DNA of 64,000 nt from Heterohyrax brucei (lineage: Eukaryota; Chordata; Mammalia; Hyracoidea; Procaviidae): the NCBI GenBank assembly GCA_028571685.1, contig CM053140.1:145499701-145563700 (forward strand), given 5' to 3'. Both the position numbers and the translations under genes were made by a program. The notes beneath the pieces are model-generated. The model was not told the origin of the DNA and did no database searches. It saw nothing but the letters and a program-made list of their open reading frames with translations. Positions 11,208-22,174 of this stretch are shown piece by piece. Position 1 is the stretch's first letter. Each line of letters opens with the position of its first letter.

Positions 11208-11360
11208 GTTGTCTGTGAGAGAGGTTTTAGGCAGTAAACAAATAACCGTATTGGAACACCCTTCCTACTCAACTGATCTGGCCCCCCGTGACTTTCTTTA
11301 CCTAAAGATAAAGGAAATATTGAAAGGAAGACCTTTTGATATCATTCAGGACATCAAGGT
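11208..11360 (+). pseudogene. Mariner transposase remnant (catalytic-domain end)
   Basis: Plus-strand frame 11209-11400 encodes LEHPSYSTDLAPRDFLYLKI, then an LKGRPFD and IIQDIK segment. This is the signature around the third catalytic aspartate of mariner transposases (usual form YSPDLAPxDF). The D of DLAPRD is retained, but the upstream catalytic residues are missing. The piece is flanked on both sides by mariner 3' ends in the opposite orientation, which a simple insertion would not give. Confidence 0.85.
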
Positions 11361-11550
11361 AATACAAAGACTGACAATAAAGTTTGAGAACTCATCCTAG
11401 AAAAAGTGCTACATACCTCTTTGCTGAATATCACTACAGTTACCTTTCAAGTAAATATTCCTCTTGGGAAGCTATGCATTCATGCTAGCACCCAGTCGAC
11501 CCTTAAAGCAATTTTGGACCTCTTTCTGGAATGGCCATTACAGCTGAACT
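11361..11550 (-). mobile_element. Mariner-like DNA transposon, 3' end (second copy)
   Basis: Begins with the terminal sequence 'gactgacaataaagtttgag', then 'ctcatcctagaaaaagtgct', and continues as a direct repeat of the copy at 10998. It fades near 11550. Confidence 0.75.
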
Positions 11551-11662
11551 TTGCTGTCCCATAACTGTAGTAAATAACTGCATTGCAAAAAATAAGATGT
11601 TTGTAAGCACTTTCTTGAAAGTCTTAACTGAAATCAAAGATGCATCGGTGCTGCAGGCTGGG

Positions 11663-11674
11663 CCAAGATGGTGG
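11663..11674 (+). promoter_or_regulatory. YY1-like site at L1-A 5' end
   Basis: 'ccaagatggtgg' lies within 20 bases of the element start, where human L1 carries a YY1 site that positions transcription. The same AAGATGG core occurs at the starts of L1-B and L1-C. Function inferred by analogy. Confidence 0.5.
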
Positions 11675-12035
11675 ACTAGACACACACATCCCCTCTACTG
11701 CTTCTGAGAACTAAGGCCTAGAAAAATAATTCAACAGAACAGTGTGGACATTCTGGGAGCCCCAAGATCAGGCATAGGATTGTGAGATTGGACTGGGTGA
11801 CAGGAAGGGGGAAACTGCCCCTGTTGGAGGTGAGACAGCAGCTCAGTGAATCCCACTCCTGCTGGCGCATCAGCTGTAGAGATTACAGGTATGGATGCCT
11901 TCTTAGTTAACTGGGGAGCTGGGACTGTGTCTGCCAAGCCTGTGAGCCTGACACAAGCTGGCTACGTTGCTGAACTGCAGTGCCTAAGTAAATGACATAT
12001 CCTGCAGAAGAGAGACTGTGCTTGAGACAGCCACA

Positions 12036-13060
12036 TCTGGAGAATCCAAAAGCAGCTGGCAATCGAGGGTACCAGTGTCCCTCCCTGTTCTCTTATCTGA
12101 ACTACACTATAGATACTGCTGACTCACTGCAGGAGAGGTGGCACAGGCAGGACCTCATCTTGGTCTGCTGACAGACAGAGTCAACCAAGCCTGAGGGCTC
12201 AGCTGGTGCTAATCCTCAAGCTGAGTAATAGCACCTTTCTAGTGCTTCTCCCAGCAGAAAAGCAGTTTATGATAACCATACCTAGAGAACATAGCAGCAG
12301 CTGGCAGCTGAGTGCAGCGGTACCCTAATACCTCCCCTCTTTGAACCATGTCACAGCGTCTACAGATGGCCCATGAGGCACCATCTTTGTCAGCCAGCAG
12401 GTGGGGTCTGCCACCCCTGAGGGCCCAGCTGCTGTCAGCTGTGGCTGCTCAATGCCTCTCTCATCAGAAAAGCCGCTTTTAAGATAAAAGCAGCTAGAGA
12501 ATGCAGTGGTGACTGGCAGCAGAGTGTGACAGCACCATTTTCACCACCCTTAACTAAGCCACATCATAGCATCAGCTGACAGCCCTCCAAGAGACTCCAA
12601 AAGTAGAGTTCCATCTTTGCTAACCAGGAGGCAGGTCCTGCCACCCCTGAGGGCTGAGCTGCTTTTGGTTGCTGTTGAAGAGTGACCCAGTCAGCAGAAA
12701 AGCAGTTTTTAATATAAGCACATCTAGAGAATATAGCAGTCCCTGGTGGCCTAGTGTGGTGGCATCCTTCTCTCAACCCTTCTCTGAGCTACACCATAGT
12801 TTCAACTGCTATGATGCCAGAGAATAGGCACAAGTACCTCACCACCTCTATCAGCTGGGAGGTGGGTCCTACCACCATGAGGGTCCAGCTGGGGCCAGCC
12901 ACCAAGCCAAGCAAATCATGGGACTTGACAGAGTCTATATTGCCAGAGAAGCTACACATAAGTCAGCTGCACCAAGAGAACGCAGTGGACGCTGGCAACC
13001 AAGTCTAGCAGTGCCCTTACTCCCTTCTTAGAACTATGCCACTGCTCCTGTTGCTGTACC
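12036..13060 (+). repeat. Tandem monomer-like units in L1-A 5' UTR
   Basis: Four full units and one partial unit of about 218-246 bases begin near 12036, 12282, 12501, 12719 and 12963. Each repeats a 'tagagaa..cagcag..ctggcagc' head, an 'accatagcatcagctgacag'-like middle, 'ccagcaggtgggtcctgcca', 'cccctgagggcccagctgct', and a 'cagaaaagcagttttta' end. Units are clearly diverged. Their place directly upstream of ORF1 is where rodent L1s carry promoter monomers. Confidence 0.75.
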
Positions 13061-13129
13061 ACTGGAGAAAGTGGACAACTTCTTGATGGTGTGAAGACAA
13101 CAGTCAATATCTAACCATTTAAAGAAACA

Positions 13130-14030
13130 GACCCCTGTGGCTCTGGAAAACTCCTGAAATAAAGAATAAAAAAAAAAACTTTCCAGATGAAGAAGTCTTC
13201 CCCAAATTATCAGAGGTAGAATACAAAAGAAATACATATAGACCCCTCCTAGAAATTAAACAAGATGCAGCAGAACAAAATGAAAAATTAAGTAATCTAT
13301 ATGAATTGCTAGAACATCAACAATTTGAAATCCAACAGATCAATAAAAAAATTACAGAATTAGACAATTCAGTGTAAAGCCAAAAGAGCAGGATTGAGGA
13401 AATGAAATGCAGAATTAGCAAGACTGAAGATAAAGCAACTGACACCAGCATTTGTGAGGAGAAATCAGATACAAGAAACAAGAAAAATAAAGAAGACATT
13501 AAGAGGCATGTGGAACTCTATCAAGAGAAATAATCTACAAATAATTGGAGTTCCACAACAGGAAAGGATAGCGGAAAATACAGAGAAAATTGTTGAAGAG
13601 TTGTTGACAGAAAGCTTCCCTGACATCATGAAAGAAGAGAACATGGATATTCAAAATTCTTATTGAATGTCCCTCAAGGCAGACCCCAAAAGAAAGACAT
13701 CAAGACATATTATAAACAAGCTTAATAAAATGAAACATAAAGAGAGGCTCTTAAAGGCAGATAGGCTTAAAGCAAAACTGACACATAAAAGAGGCCCTAT
13801 AGGCTTTCTTCTGACTTCTCAGCAGAAACCACATTGGCTAGAAGGCAGTGGAAAGACACATACAAGGCCTTGAAGGAGAAAAACTTACAACAAAGAATTA
13901 TATATACACTGAATAATTGTCTCTCAAATATGATGGTGAAATTAAGATATTCTCAGATAAACAGAAGCTTAGAGACTTTGCAAAAAACAAACAAAAACTA
14001 CAAGAAATATTGAAAGAAGCTTTTTGTTCA
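13130..14030 (+). pseudogene. L1-A ORF1 remnant
   Basis: The ORF1 (RNA-binding chaperone) region, broken by stops and frameshifts. The N-terminal coiled-coil part ('gcagaacaaaatgaaaaatt', 'gaaatccaacagatcaataa') is followed by an RNA-binding core. The latter's frames at 13454-13666 (IIGVPQQERIAENTEKIVEE) and 13667-13873 match the L1 ORF1 central region. No full-length frame survives. Confidence 0.8.
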
Positions 14031-14251
14031 GAATAACAATAGCATCAGATGTATACTTAAGGATGCAATACAGGACACAGAATCTAGAGTCCTACTCAGG
14101 TAAGACACAAAGCTCAATCAAAGCTAAGATATTAGCAGTAGGGAATTAGAGATCTTAACATGAAAACTATGATATCATTACATTATAAAGAGGGATATAA
14201 GGCCATAGTTGTAACCCTTTCAGTCACAACAAAACTCAAACCACTCAATTA

Positions 14252-16024
14252 TTGCAAAGCATCTTGTCAGACATGGAAGTGAAATCAATAGTAGAAAAAA
14301 AAATGGGTAGAAATTTGAACTCATGGAAACTGAACAACACCTTGCTCAAAAACTCATGGATTACAGAAGAAATCAAAGATGCAATAACAAAATTTATAGA
14401 AACAAATGAGAATGAAAACACATCCTTTGAGAACCTATGGGATGCTGTAAAAGCAGTGCTCAGAGGTCAAATTATCTCTATAAATGTACACATCCAGAAT
14501 GAAGAAAGATCCCAAACCAAAGAATTAACCCTGCAGCTTGAACAAGAAGAAAGAGAGCAACAAAAGAACCCCTTAGGCAGCAGAAGAAAACAGATAATAA
14601 AGATCAGAGCAGGACTAAAAGAAATAGAGAATAGAAAAACAATTGAAAGAATTAACAAAACCAAAAGCTGGTTTTTTGAAAAGATGAACAAAATTAATAA
14701 ATCACTGGCTAAACTTACAAGAGAAAATCAGAAGAGGAAAAAAATAACATGAGTAAGAAATAAGATGGTTGATGTCACAACAGACTCAACCAAAATCAAA
14801 AGTGTTGTAACAGAATACTACAAAAAAAACTGTGCTTTAACAGATTTTAAAACCTACAGGAAATGGACAAATTTCTAGATTCACATCACCTACCAAAATT
14901 ATCACAAGAAGAACAACTCAATAAACCCATTACAAAAGAAGAGGTTGAAAAGGTTATTAAAAAACTGCCAACCAAAAAAAGTCCTGTTCCAGACAGTTTC
15001 ACCAGACAATTCTACCAATACTGCTGAAGCTATTTCACAGCAAAGGACAGAATATTCCCAAATTCATTCTATGGAGCCAGCATAGCTCTGATACCAAAGC
15101 CAGGGAAAAATCCCACTAAAAAAGAAAATTACAGACCAATATCACGCATGAATCTAGATGCAAAAATTTTCAATACCCTAGCCAATAGACTACAATATCT
15201 CTAAAAAAATAACTCATCATGACCAAGCTGGATTCATACCAGGGATGCAGGGCGGGTTTAACATCAGAAAAAACAATTAATGTCATCAATCACATAAATA
15301 ACACAAAGGATAAGAATCACCTGATTCTGTCAGCTGATGCAGAAAAAACATTTGACAGAAGTCCAAAATCCATTCATGTTAAAAACTCTTAGCAAGATTG
15401 GAATAGAAGGGAAATTCCTCAGTGCAGTAAGGGGCATCTATGCAAAGCCAACTGCCTACATACATCATCCTGAATGGACAGAGATTGAAAGAATTGTCAC
15501 TGAGAACGAAAACTAGACAAGGATGCTCACTGTCACCACCTCTGTTCAACATTGTGCTAGAGGTTCTAGCCAGAGAAATCAGAAAAGACAAACTGCATCT
15601 CCATAGGCAAAGTAAAAATATTTCTATTTGCAGAGTATATGATCATATACCCAGAGAACTCTAAAGAATCCATAAATAAACTACTAGAACTACTAGAAGA
15701 GCTCAGCAAAGTATCAGGATATAAGATAAACAGAAATAAATCAGTAGGATTCCATTATACCAACAAAGAAATCATCAAAGAGGAAATCATCAAGTTAATA
15801 CCATTTACTATAGCCCCCAAGAAGATAAATACTTAGTAATACATCTAACCAGAGATGTCAGAGACCTATACAGAGAAAATTACAAGACCTTACTGCAAGA
15901 AACCAAAAATGAATTACCTAAGCAGAAAAACCTACATTGTTTATGGATAGGAAGACCTAACCTTGTCAAAAAAATGTATTTTAACCAAAGCAATCTACAT
16001 ATACAGTGCAATCTCAATACAAAT
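14252..16024 (+). pseudogene. L1-A ORF2 remnant, first part (EN deleted, RT)
   Basis: Sequence passes straight from the ORF1-ORF2 spacer (about 14235) to the ORF2 linker. The 166-codon frame at 14252 begins past the endonuclease, with NLNSWKLNNTLLKNSWITEE and then SFENLWDAVKAVLRGQ. The RT domain follows with frameshifts: 'accaatatcacgcatgaatc', 'tgaccaagctggattcatac', and [20 protein letters not shown]. The active-site box reads F-A-E-Y at 15627-15638 instead of F-A-D-D, so both catalytic aspartates of that box are changed. ORF2 continues at 22990 beyond L1-B. Confidence 0.9.
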
Positions 16025-16040
16025 TCCAGTGTCATTTTTT
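16025..16040 (+). repeat. 16-bp target-site duplication of L1-B, left copy
   Basis: 'tccagtgtcatttttt' is exactly repeated at 22990-23005. It is a stretch of L1-A ORF2; the uninterrupted form can be read on the minus strand inside L1-B itself near 18335-18360. Confidence 0.97.
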
Positions 16041-16967
16041 TATTATGATTGAATGAAAATGTACATTCTCACATAAATTTGCATGCTCACCTATATGCAG
16101 CTTCCACTGCTCTTCCTGCCCAGTGACAGCACACTATTCCTCTCTGCTCTATACATGTCTTATCTTCACAAAAAGCTCCTATCTTCTCCTTTCCACTCAC
16201 TCCCCTGCCTCCAGTAAGAGGTCAGCAGGACAATATTCTATACATGTACAGAACCATAAAGTGCACACATGATATGGTCACTCTGTGTCACCAAGTTCAA
16301 TCCATTCCTGTCCAAAGAGTTGACCTCCATTACCAGTTATGGACAGGGGCAACAGCAGGGCCAGGGGCCATGCCCCAGGGGAACTCCAAGGCCCCTGGAC
16401 AATCAATTGCAGTCTTGTAGTGGAGATCTCAGGGTGCACCCTGTTTTTTTATTGTGTTGTCAGTGAGACTTAACTTTGTGAGCTCCATCACGACTATCAT
16501 TGGTGGTGGCCAGGCACCATCCAGTTCTTCCAGTCACAAGTTGATGTAGTCACCCACTCATGTGGGTCTCTCTGTCTTCTGGGTTCTGTTTTCCCCATGT
16601 CGTTTTGGTCCTTAGTGATCATCTGTTCCTTCTGAGTGAGTTGGGACCATTTGCTGTACCCTCAGATGAGAGCTCAGCAGCTTTTAAGAACCAAGATGCC
16701 ACTCACCAATATGGGGTGCAGAAGGCTCTCTTAGCAAAATGCTAGCTGTGCCAATTGGCCTTGATTTTGCCTGAGAGCATGGTCCCCTGCCCCCTGCCAC
16801 AGCTACTCTGTCATTGGTATATTGGGTTAAGATAGGAGGAGTATTCATGTTATGTTGAATTCCAGTTACTAGTGATCTGTCTAATGTGTGCTGTCACAGA
16901 TTTCACTCAACCAAATTTCTAACAACTATCTAGTGTAAACCCTCTTTCTCTCATCCTTCCTCCCTCC

Positions 16968-19900
16968 CTAGACTTGCAGCTGTCGAAGAGTCTTTTCTTC
17001 TATGCATGAGTCTGTTTTTAAGTTCTTATCGTAGGGTCTCATACAATATTTGTCCTTTGGCTGCTGACTACTTTCACTCAGCTTAATGTCTTCCAATTGA
17101 AACCAGGTTATGAGATGTTTCCTAAAATCATCGTTGTTCTTTATCATTGCATAGTGTCCCATTGAATATATATACCACAGTTTACCTATCCATTCCTCTG
17201 TTGTTGGGCATCTGGGTTGATTCCACCTTTTTGCTATTGTGGACTGTGCTGCAATAAACACTGGTGTGCATGTATCAGTTGGTGTGAATGGCCTGGATTC
17301 TGTATATATTCCAAGCAGTGGAATTACTGGGTCAAATGGTATATCTAGATCCAGCTTTTTAAGGAAGCACAAGATTGCTTTCCAAAGAGGTCGTACCATT
17401 TTGCAATCCCACCAACAGTCTAGGAGAGTTCCAATTTCTCTACAACCTGCCCAGTATTTGTTGTTTTGTGTTTTTTTGATCATGGTCAACCTTGTTGGGG
17501 TGAGATGGTATCTCATTGTAGTTTTGATATGAGTTTAATAGCTAATGATTGGGAGAATGTCCACGTGTGTTTTTTGGCTGCCTGGATCTCCTCTTTAGAG
17601 AAGTGTCTGTCAATCTCCTTTGCCCATCGCCTAACTGGATGACTCATCTTTTTTTTTTTTTTTTGATATTTTGTAGTACCTTATAGATTATGGAGATCAG
17701 GCATCAGTCTGACATATAGTTGCCAAATATTTTTCCCATTCTGTCGGTGGCCTTTTAATTCTATTAATAAAGTCTTTGGATGAGCAAAAGTATTTGATTC
17801 TTAATAGTTCCCATTTATATCTATTTTCTCTTCTGTTCTTTGTGGTTTGTTCGACAGATTTTGAAGTCTGTCTGCGTTGTGTATTAAAACTTCTATTGTT
17901 GTTGCTACTTTTTCTTGGATGAGCTTTAGCATTTTAGATTTGATATTTAGGTCTTTTATCCAGTTTGAATTGGCTTTTGTATAAGGTGTAAGATGTGAGT
18001 CTTGTTTTAATTTAGTGCAGATGGACATCAAATTTTGCCAGCACCATTTGTTGAAGAGATTGTTTTTACCCTAATTTAATGTCTTTAGGTCCTTTGTCAA
18101 ATATCAACTGTTCATGGGAAGACGATGTCATCTATGTGGTCTCAATTCTGTTCCATTGATCTACCTGTCTCTTTTTGTACCAGTACCAGGGTGTTTTGAC
18201 CACTGTGGCAGTGCAATATGTTCTAAGGTCAGGTAATGAGAGGCCTCCCGGTGTGTTCTTCTTCTTTAGTAGTATTTTACTTATCCAGGGCTTCTTCTCT
18301 TTCAAACAAAATTCGTGATTTGTTTCTCCATCTCATTAAAAAATGACACTGGAACTTGTATTGGGATTGCATTATATAAGTAGATTGCTTTGGGTAAAAT
18401 AGACATTTTCACAATGTTAAATATGCCTATCCATGAGCAAGGTAGGTTTCTCCATTTATGTAAGTCTCTCTTAGTTTCTTGTAGTAAGGACTTGTAGTTC
18501 TCTTTGTAAAGATCTATTACTTCTCTGGTTAGATTTATTCCTAGGTAATTTATCTTCTTAGTGGCTGTAGTAAATGGTATTGATTTGGTGATTTCTTCCT
18601 TAATAAATCTGATTGTTGGTATAAAGGAATCCTACTGATTTACTTATGTTTATCTTGTATCCTGACACTTTGCTGAACTCTTCTATCAGTTTGAGTAGCT
18701 TACTTATGGATTCTTTAGGATTCTCTGAATATACAATCATATCATCTGCAAATAGGAAGATTTTTACTTCTTCTTTGCCAGTGTAGACACCCTTTATTTC
18801 TTGGTCTTGTCTAATTACTCTGGCTAGAACTTCTAGTACAATGTTGAGTAGGAGAGGTGAGAGTGGGCATCCTTGTCTAGCTCTCATTCTCAAGGGAAAT
18901 TGTTTCTCTCTCACTCCATTCAGGATGACACAGGCTGTTGGCTTGGTATAAACTAGCCCTTTGCAGTGAGGAATTTGCTGTCTATTCCTATTTTGCTCAG
19001 AGTTTCTAGCATGAATAGGTGCTGGACTTTATTGAATGCCTTTTCTGCATCAATAGACAAAATCAAGTGATTCTTGTCATTTGTGTTATTTATGTGGTTG
19101 AGCACATTAATTGTTTTGCTTATATTGAACCAGTCTTGCATCCCTGGTATGAATCCAACTTGGTCATGATGAATTACTTTTTGGATATGTTGCTGTATTC
19201 TATCGGCAAGAATTTTGTTGAAGATTTTTGCATCTAGATTCATGAATGATACCAGTCTGTAGTTCTCCTTTTTGGTTGGGTCTTTCCCTGGCTTTGGTTC
19301 CAGGGTTATGCTGGCTTCCTAGAATGAACTTGGGAGTATTCCATCCCTTTCTACGCTGTTAAATATTCTCAGTAGTATTGCAGATAACTCTGCTCTAAAA
19401 GCTTGGTAGAATTCTGCAGTGAATCCATCTTGGCCAGGGCTTTTTTGGGGTGTTGGTTTTGGGATGACTTTTTCAATCTCCCCCTGTTCTGCTTCAACTT
19501 GTGAAAATTTTGGTAGGTCATATGAATAAGGAATTGGTTCATTTCCTCTAGGTTTTCAAATTTGTTAGAGTATAGCTTTTCACAATATTCTGTTATGATA
19601 TTTTTTATTTCTATTGGATCTGTTATGTCACCTCCCCTCTCATTTCTTATTTGGGTCATTTGTTTCCCTTCCTGTTTTTCTTTAGTAAGTTTAACCAATG
19701 GTTTGTCAATTTTGGTGATCTTTTCAAAAAACCAGCTTTTGGTCTTTTCAGTTTTTTCAACTGTTGTTCTATTCTCTAATTCATTTAGTTTTGCTGTAAT
19801 CTTTATGATCTATTTTATTCTTGTGTCTGAAGGGTTCCTGTTGTTCTCTCTCTACTTGTTCAAGCTGTAGGGTCAGTTCTTTGGTTTGGTTTCTTTCTCC

Positions 19901-20787
19901 CTTCCAGATGTGTGCATTTATGGAGATAAACTGACTTCTGAGCACTGCTTTGGCTGTATCCTATAGGTTCTGGTAGGAAGTGTTTTCATTCTCATTGGAA
20001 TGGATCAATTTCTTTATTTCATCTTTGATTTCTTCTATAACCCATGGGCTTTTAAATAAGATATTCTTCAGTTTCCATGAGTTTCACTTTCTGTTTTTTC
20101 TGCTATTGATTTTGAGTTTTATGGGTTTATGATCTCAGAAGATGCTTTGCATTAATCCAATCATATGGATTTTGTTGAAAATTGCTTTATGTCCTAAAAC
20201 ATAGTCTATTCTGGAGAATGTTCCATGTGCAGAGAAGAAGGTGTAGTTGTCCGCTGATGGAGAGAAAGTTCTGTATATGTCAATGAGGTCTAGTTGGTTA
20301 ATTGTAGCAATAAGGTCTTCTGTGTCTTTATTGAGCTCTTTTCTTGACAATTTGTCCAACACTGAGAGTGAAGTGCCGAAGTCTCCTACTATTATTGTGG
20401 AGTGATCTACCTCCTGTTTGAGTGTAGTCAGTGTTTCTTCAATGTATTTAGGTGCTCTAATATTACGTGCATAAATATTGTTAAGTCCTTCTTTTGTATT
20501 CAGACTTTCTGCAATAGTGTCTGTCCTTGTCCATGATGGTGGATTTTACATTAAAATCGATTTTATCTGAGACTACAATTGCCACACTTGCTCTTCTTTG
20601 TTCATCGTTAGCTTGATATATATTCTTCCACCCTTTAATTTTCAATTTGTTCATATCTTTAAGTCTAAGGTGAATTGCTTGTAGGCAACATATACACGGG
20701 CCGTGTCTTTTGATGTCTCTTGACTGGAGCATTCAGTCCATTCGTATTCAATGTAATTATTGATAGGTATGTATTCAATACTGTCAT
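16968..20787 (-). pseudogene. L1-B ORF2 (endonuclease-reverse transcriptase), broken
   Basis: From the ATG at 20787 to the stop at 16968 is about 3.82 kb, near 1,273 codons, matching the usual ~1,275 of mammalian L1 ORF2. Domains in order: apurinic-type endonuclease (about 20787-20100), linker, RT (about 19300-18600) and the cysteine-containing C-terminal part (frame 16968-17516). The RT catalytic box FADD is intact at 18741-18752. The endonuclease has lost key residues: the QETH motif reads QAIH (Glu to Ala at 20676-20678), and the SRIDH motif reads SRIDY (20201-20203). Several frame breaks make it non-coding today. Confidence 0.95.
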
Positions 20788-21038
20788 TGTGATTTCTTTA
20801 TTTTTGTGTTGATGTTTTCTCTATTGTTCTTATTAATCTGTTCTGCCACCTTCTTTGTGAGTTGATGTTTCATCTTTTTCAGGGTTGGTTTTGTGGTTGT
20901 TGAGACTCCTTTATTACACTTCTTGATATAGTATGTTGCTTCTTTATTGTGGTTTACGACTGCCCCTATGATCCTGCTAAATAAACTATATCTGAACCCA
21001 ATTTTGATTGCTACCCGTCTTGTCAACTTCTTCTCCAT
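20784..21038 (-). other. 84-codon open frame in L1-B ORF1-ORF2 spacer
   Basis: Between the ORF1 stop (21090) and the ORF2 ATG (20787) lies an open frame of 84 codons. It starts MEKKLTRRVAIKIG and ends NTKIKKSQ, is rich in Lys/Arg and has no motif I know. Its stop overlaps the ORF2 start in an ATGA arrangement (20784-20787). It may be chance in a lysine-codon-rich A-biased strand, or a remnant of a spacer ORF that influenced ORF2 translation. No second copy in the window spans this spacer intact. Confidence 0.35.
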
Positions 21039-21089
21039 CTGGAAAGACTATAACAACTGTAGTACATCCCTCTTTTTAATATGATGATA

Positions 21090-22174
21090 TCATAGTTTAC
21101 ATGATATGATCTCTAGATCATTTCTTACAGTATTATAGCTTTGATTGTGTTTGCAGCCTTCCCTAACTGAGTAGGATTCTGGATGATGTGTCCTTCTAAA
21201 ATATAAGCTTAGTGGGTTTTTTTCTTCTAAGCCAAAGCCAAGAGATTCTTTCAGTATTTCTTGTAGCTTTCCTTTGGTTTTTGTGAAGTCCCTGAGTTTC
21301 TGTTTACCTGCGGATGACTTAATTTCATTTTCATATTTGACAGATAGTTTTGCAGGATATATAATTCTTGGTTGGAAGTTCTTCTCCTTCAAGGCTTTGA
21401 ATGTGTCATGCCACTGTCTCCATGCCAGCATTGTTTCTGCTGAGCAATTCGGTGAAAGCCTGCAGGATTTCCCTCTAAATGTCAGCTTTGCTTTGAGTCT
21501 TGCTGCCTTTAAGAGTTTATGCTTATGTTTTATTTTGTTAAGTTTGATTATAATATATCTTGGAATCTTTCTTTTGAGATCTAAGTTGAGTGGTATTCGA
21601 TATGCATCTTGCATATCTATAGTCTCTTCTTTCATAATTTCTGGGAAGTTTTCTGTCAGCAGCTCAGCAACAACACTCTCTCTGTTCTCAGGTGTCTCGT
21701 CTTGTTCAGGAGCTCCAATTAATCATAGATTGTTCCTCTTAATAGAATACTATGTGCTTATTAATGCTTCCTCATTTTTTCTTGTTTCTTTTTTCTGATT
21801 TCTCCTCACAGATGCCGGAGTCAATAGCTCTGCCTTCCTAGTCAGAAGGTCTACTTTCCACTTGTTCCATTATGTTGTCTTGGCTTTGAATTGAAGTTTC
21901 TATGTCTTTGATTTTGTTCCTGATCTGTTGGATTTCAGAGTACTGGTGGTCCATCAGATGGAACAGCTTGCTTAATTTTTCATTTTGCTCTGCTGCATTT
22001 TGTATAATGTCTAGGAGGGCTCTCTATATAACTCTTCTGTATTCACCTTCCGATAGTTTCAGAAAGATTTCTTCTTCTTGGAAGTTCTTTGGTGCTTTCT
22101 TTTGGGGGCCTTCTGAAGCCACGGATGATTTCTTCATTATGTTTTTATCCAGAGTTTGTTGCTTTTGGGGCATC
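21090..22174 (-). pseudogene. L1-B ORF1 (RNA-binding protein), broken
   Basis: The start at 22174 (MPQKQQTLDKN) agrees with the homologous region in L1-C. An N-terminal coiled-coil region (QNAAEQNEKLSKLF, DHQYSEIQQIRNKIKDIETS) has at least one stop. The last 181 codons (21635-21090) are uninterrupted: RRM-like part, then a C-terminal domain with ARLKAKLTFRG and IIYPAKLSVKYENEIK. Total about 361 codons, typical for ORF1. Its product would coat L1 RNA as a trimer. Confidence 0.92.

Larger units (their letters stand above)
11656..16024 (+). mobile_element. L1-A, 5' part (host of the nested L1-B)
   Basis: An L1 with its 5' end present, starting 'ggctgggccaagatggtgg'. It has a long GC-richer 5' UTR with tandem units (12036-13060), a broken ORF1 (about 13130-14030), and ORF2 from about 14235 with the endonuclease domain deleted. 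It is cut at 16024 by L1-B and resumes at 23006. The sequence before 11656 ('gatgcatcggtgct') and after the 3' A tail near 25280 ('aaatgcgttggtgcc') look like a diverged target-site duplication, about 10 of 13 bases alike. Confidence 0.9.

Noticed and set aside
19562-19870. Plus-strand 102-codon frame, membrane-like
   Set aside because: Antisense shadow of the L1-B ORF2 linker region; Phe/Ser-rich because the sense strand is Lys/Glu-rich.
21274-21798. Plus-strand open frame of 174 codons
   Set aside because: It lies exactly opposite L1-B ORF1 and has the hydrophobic composition typical of antisense to Lys/Glu-rich coding sequence. No independent evidence of a gene.
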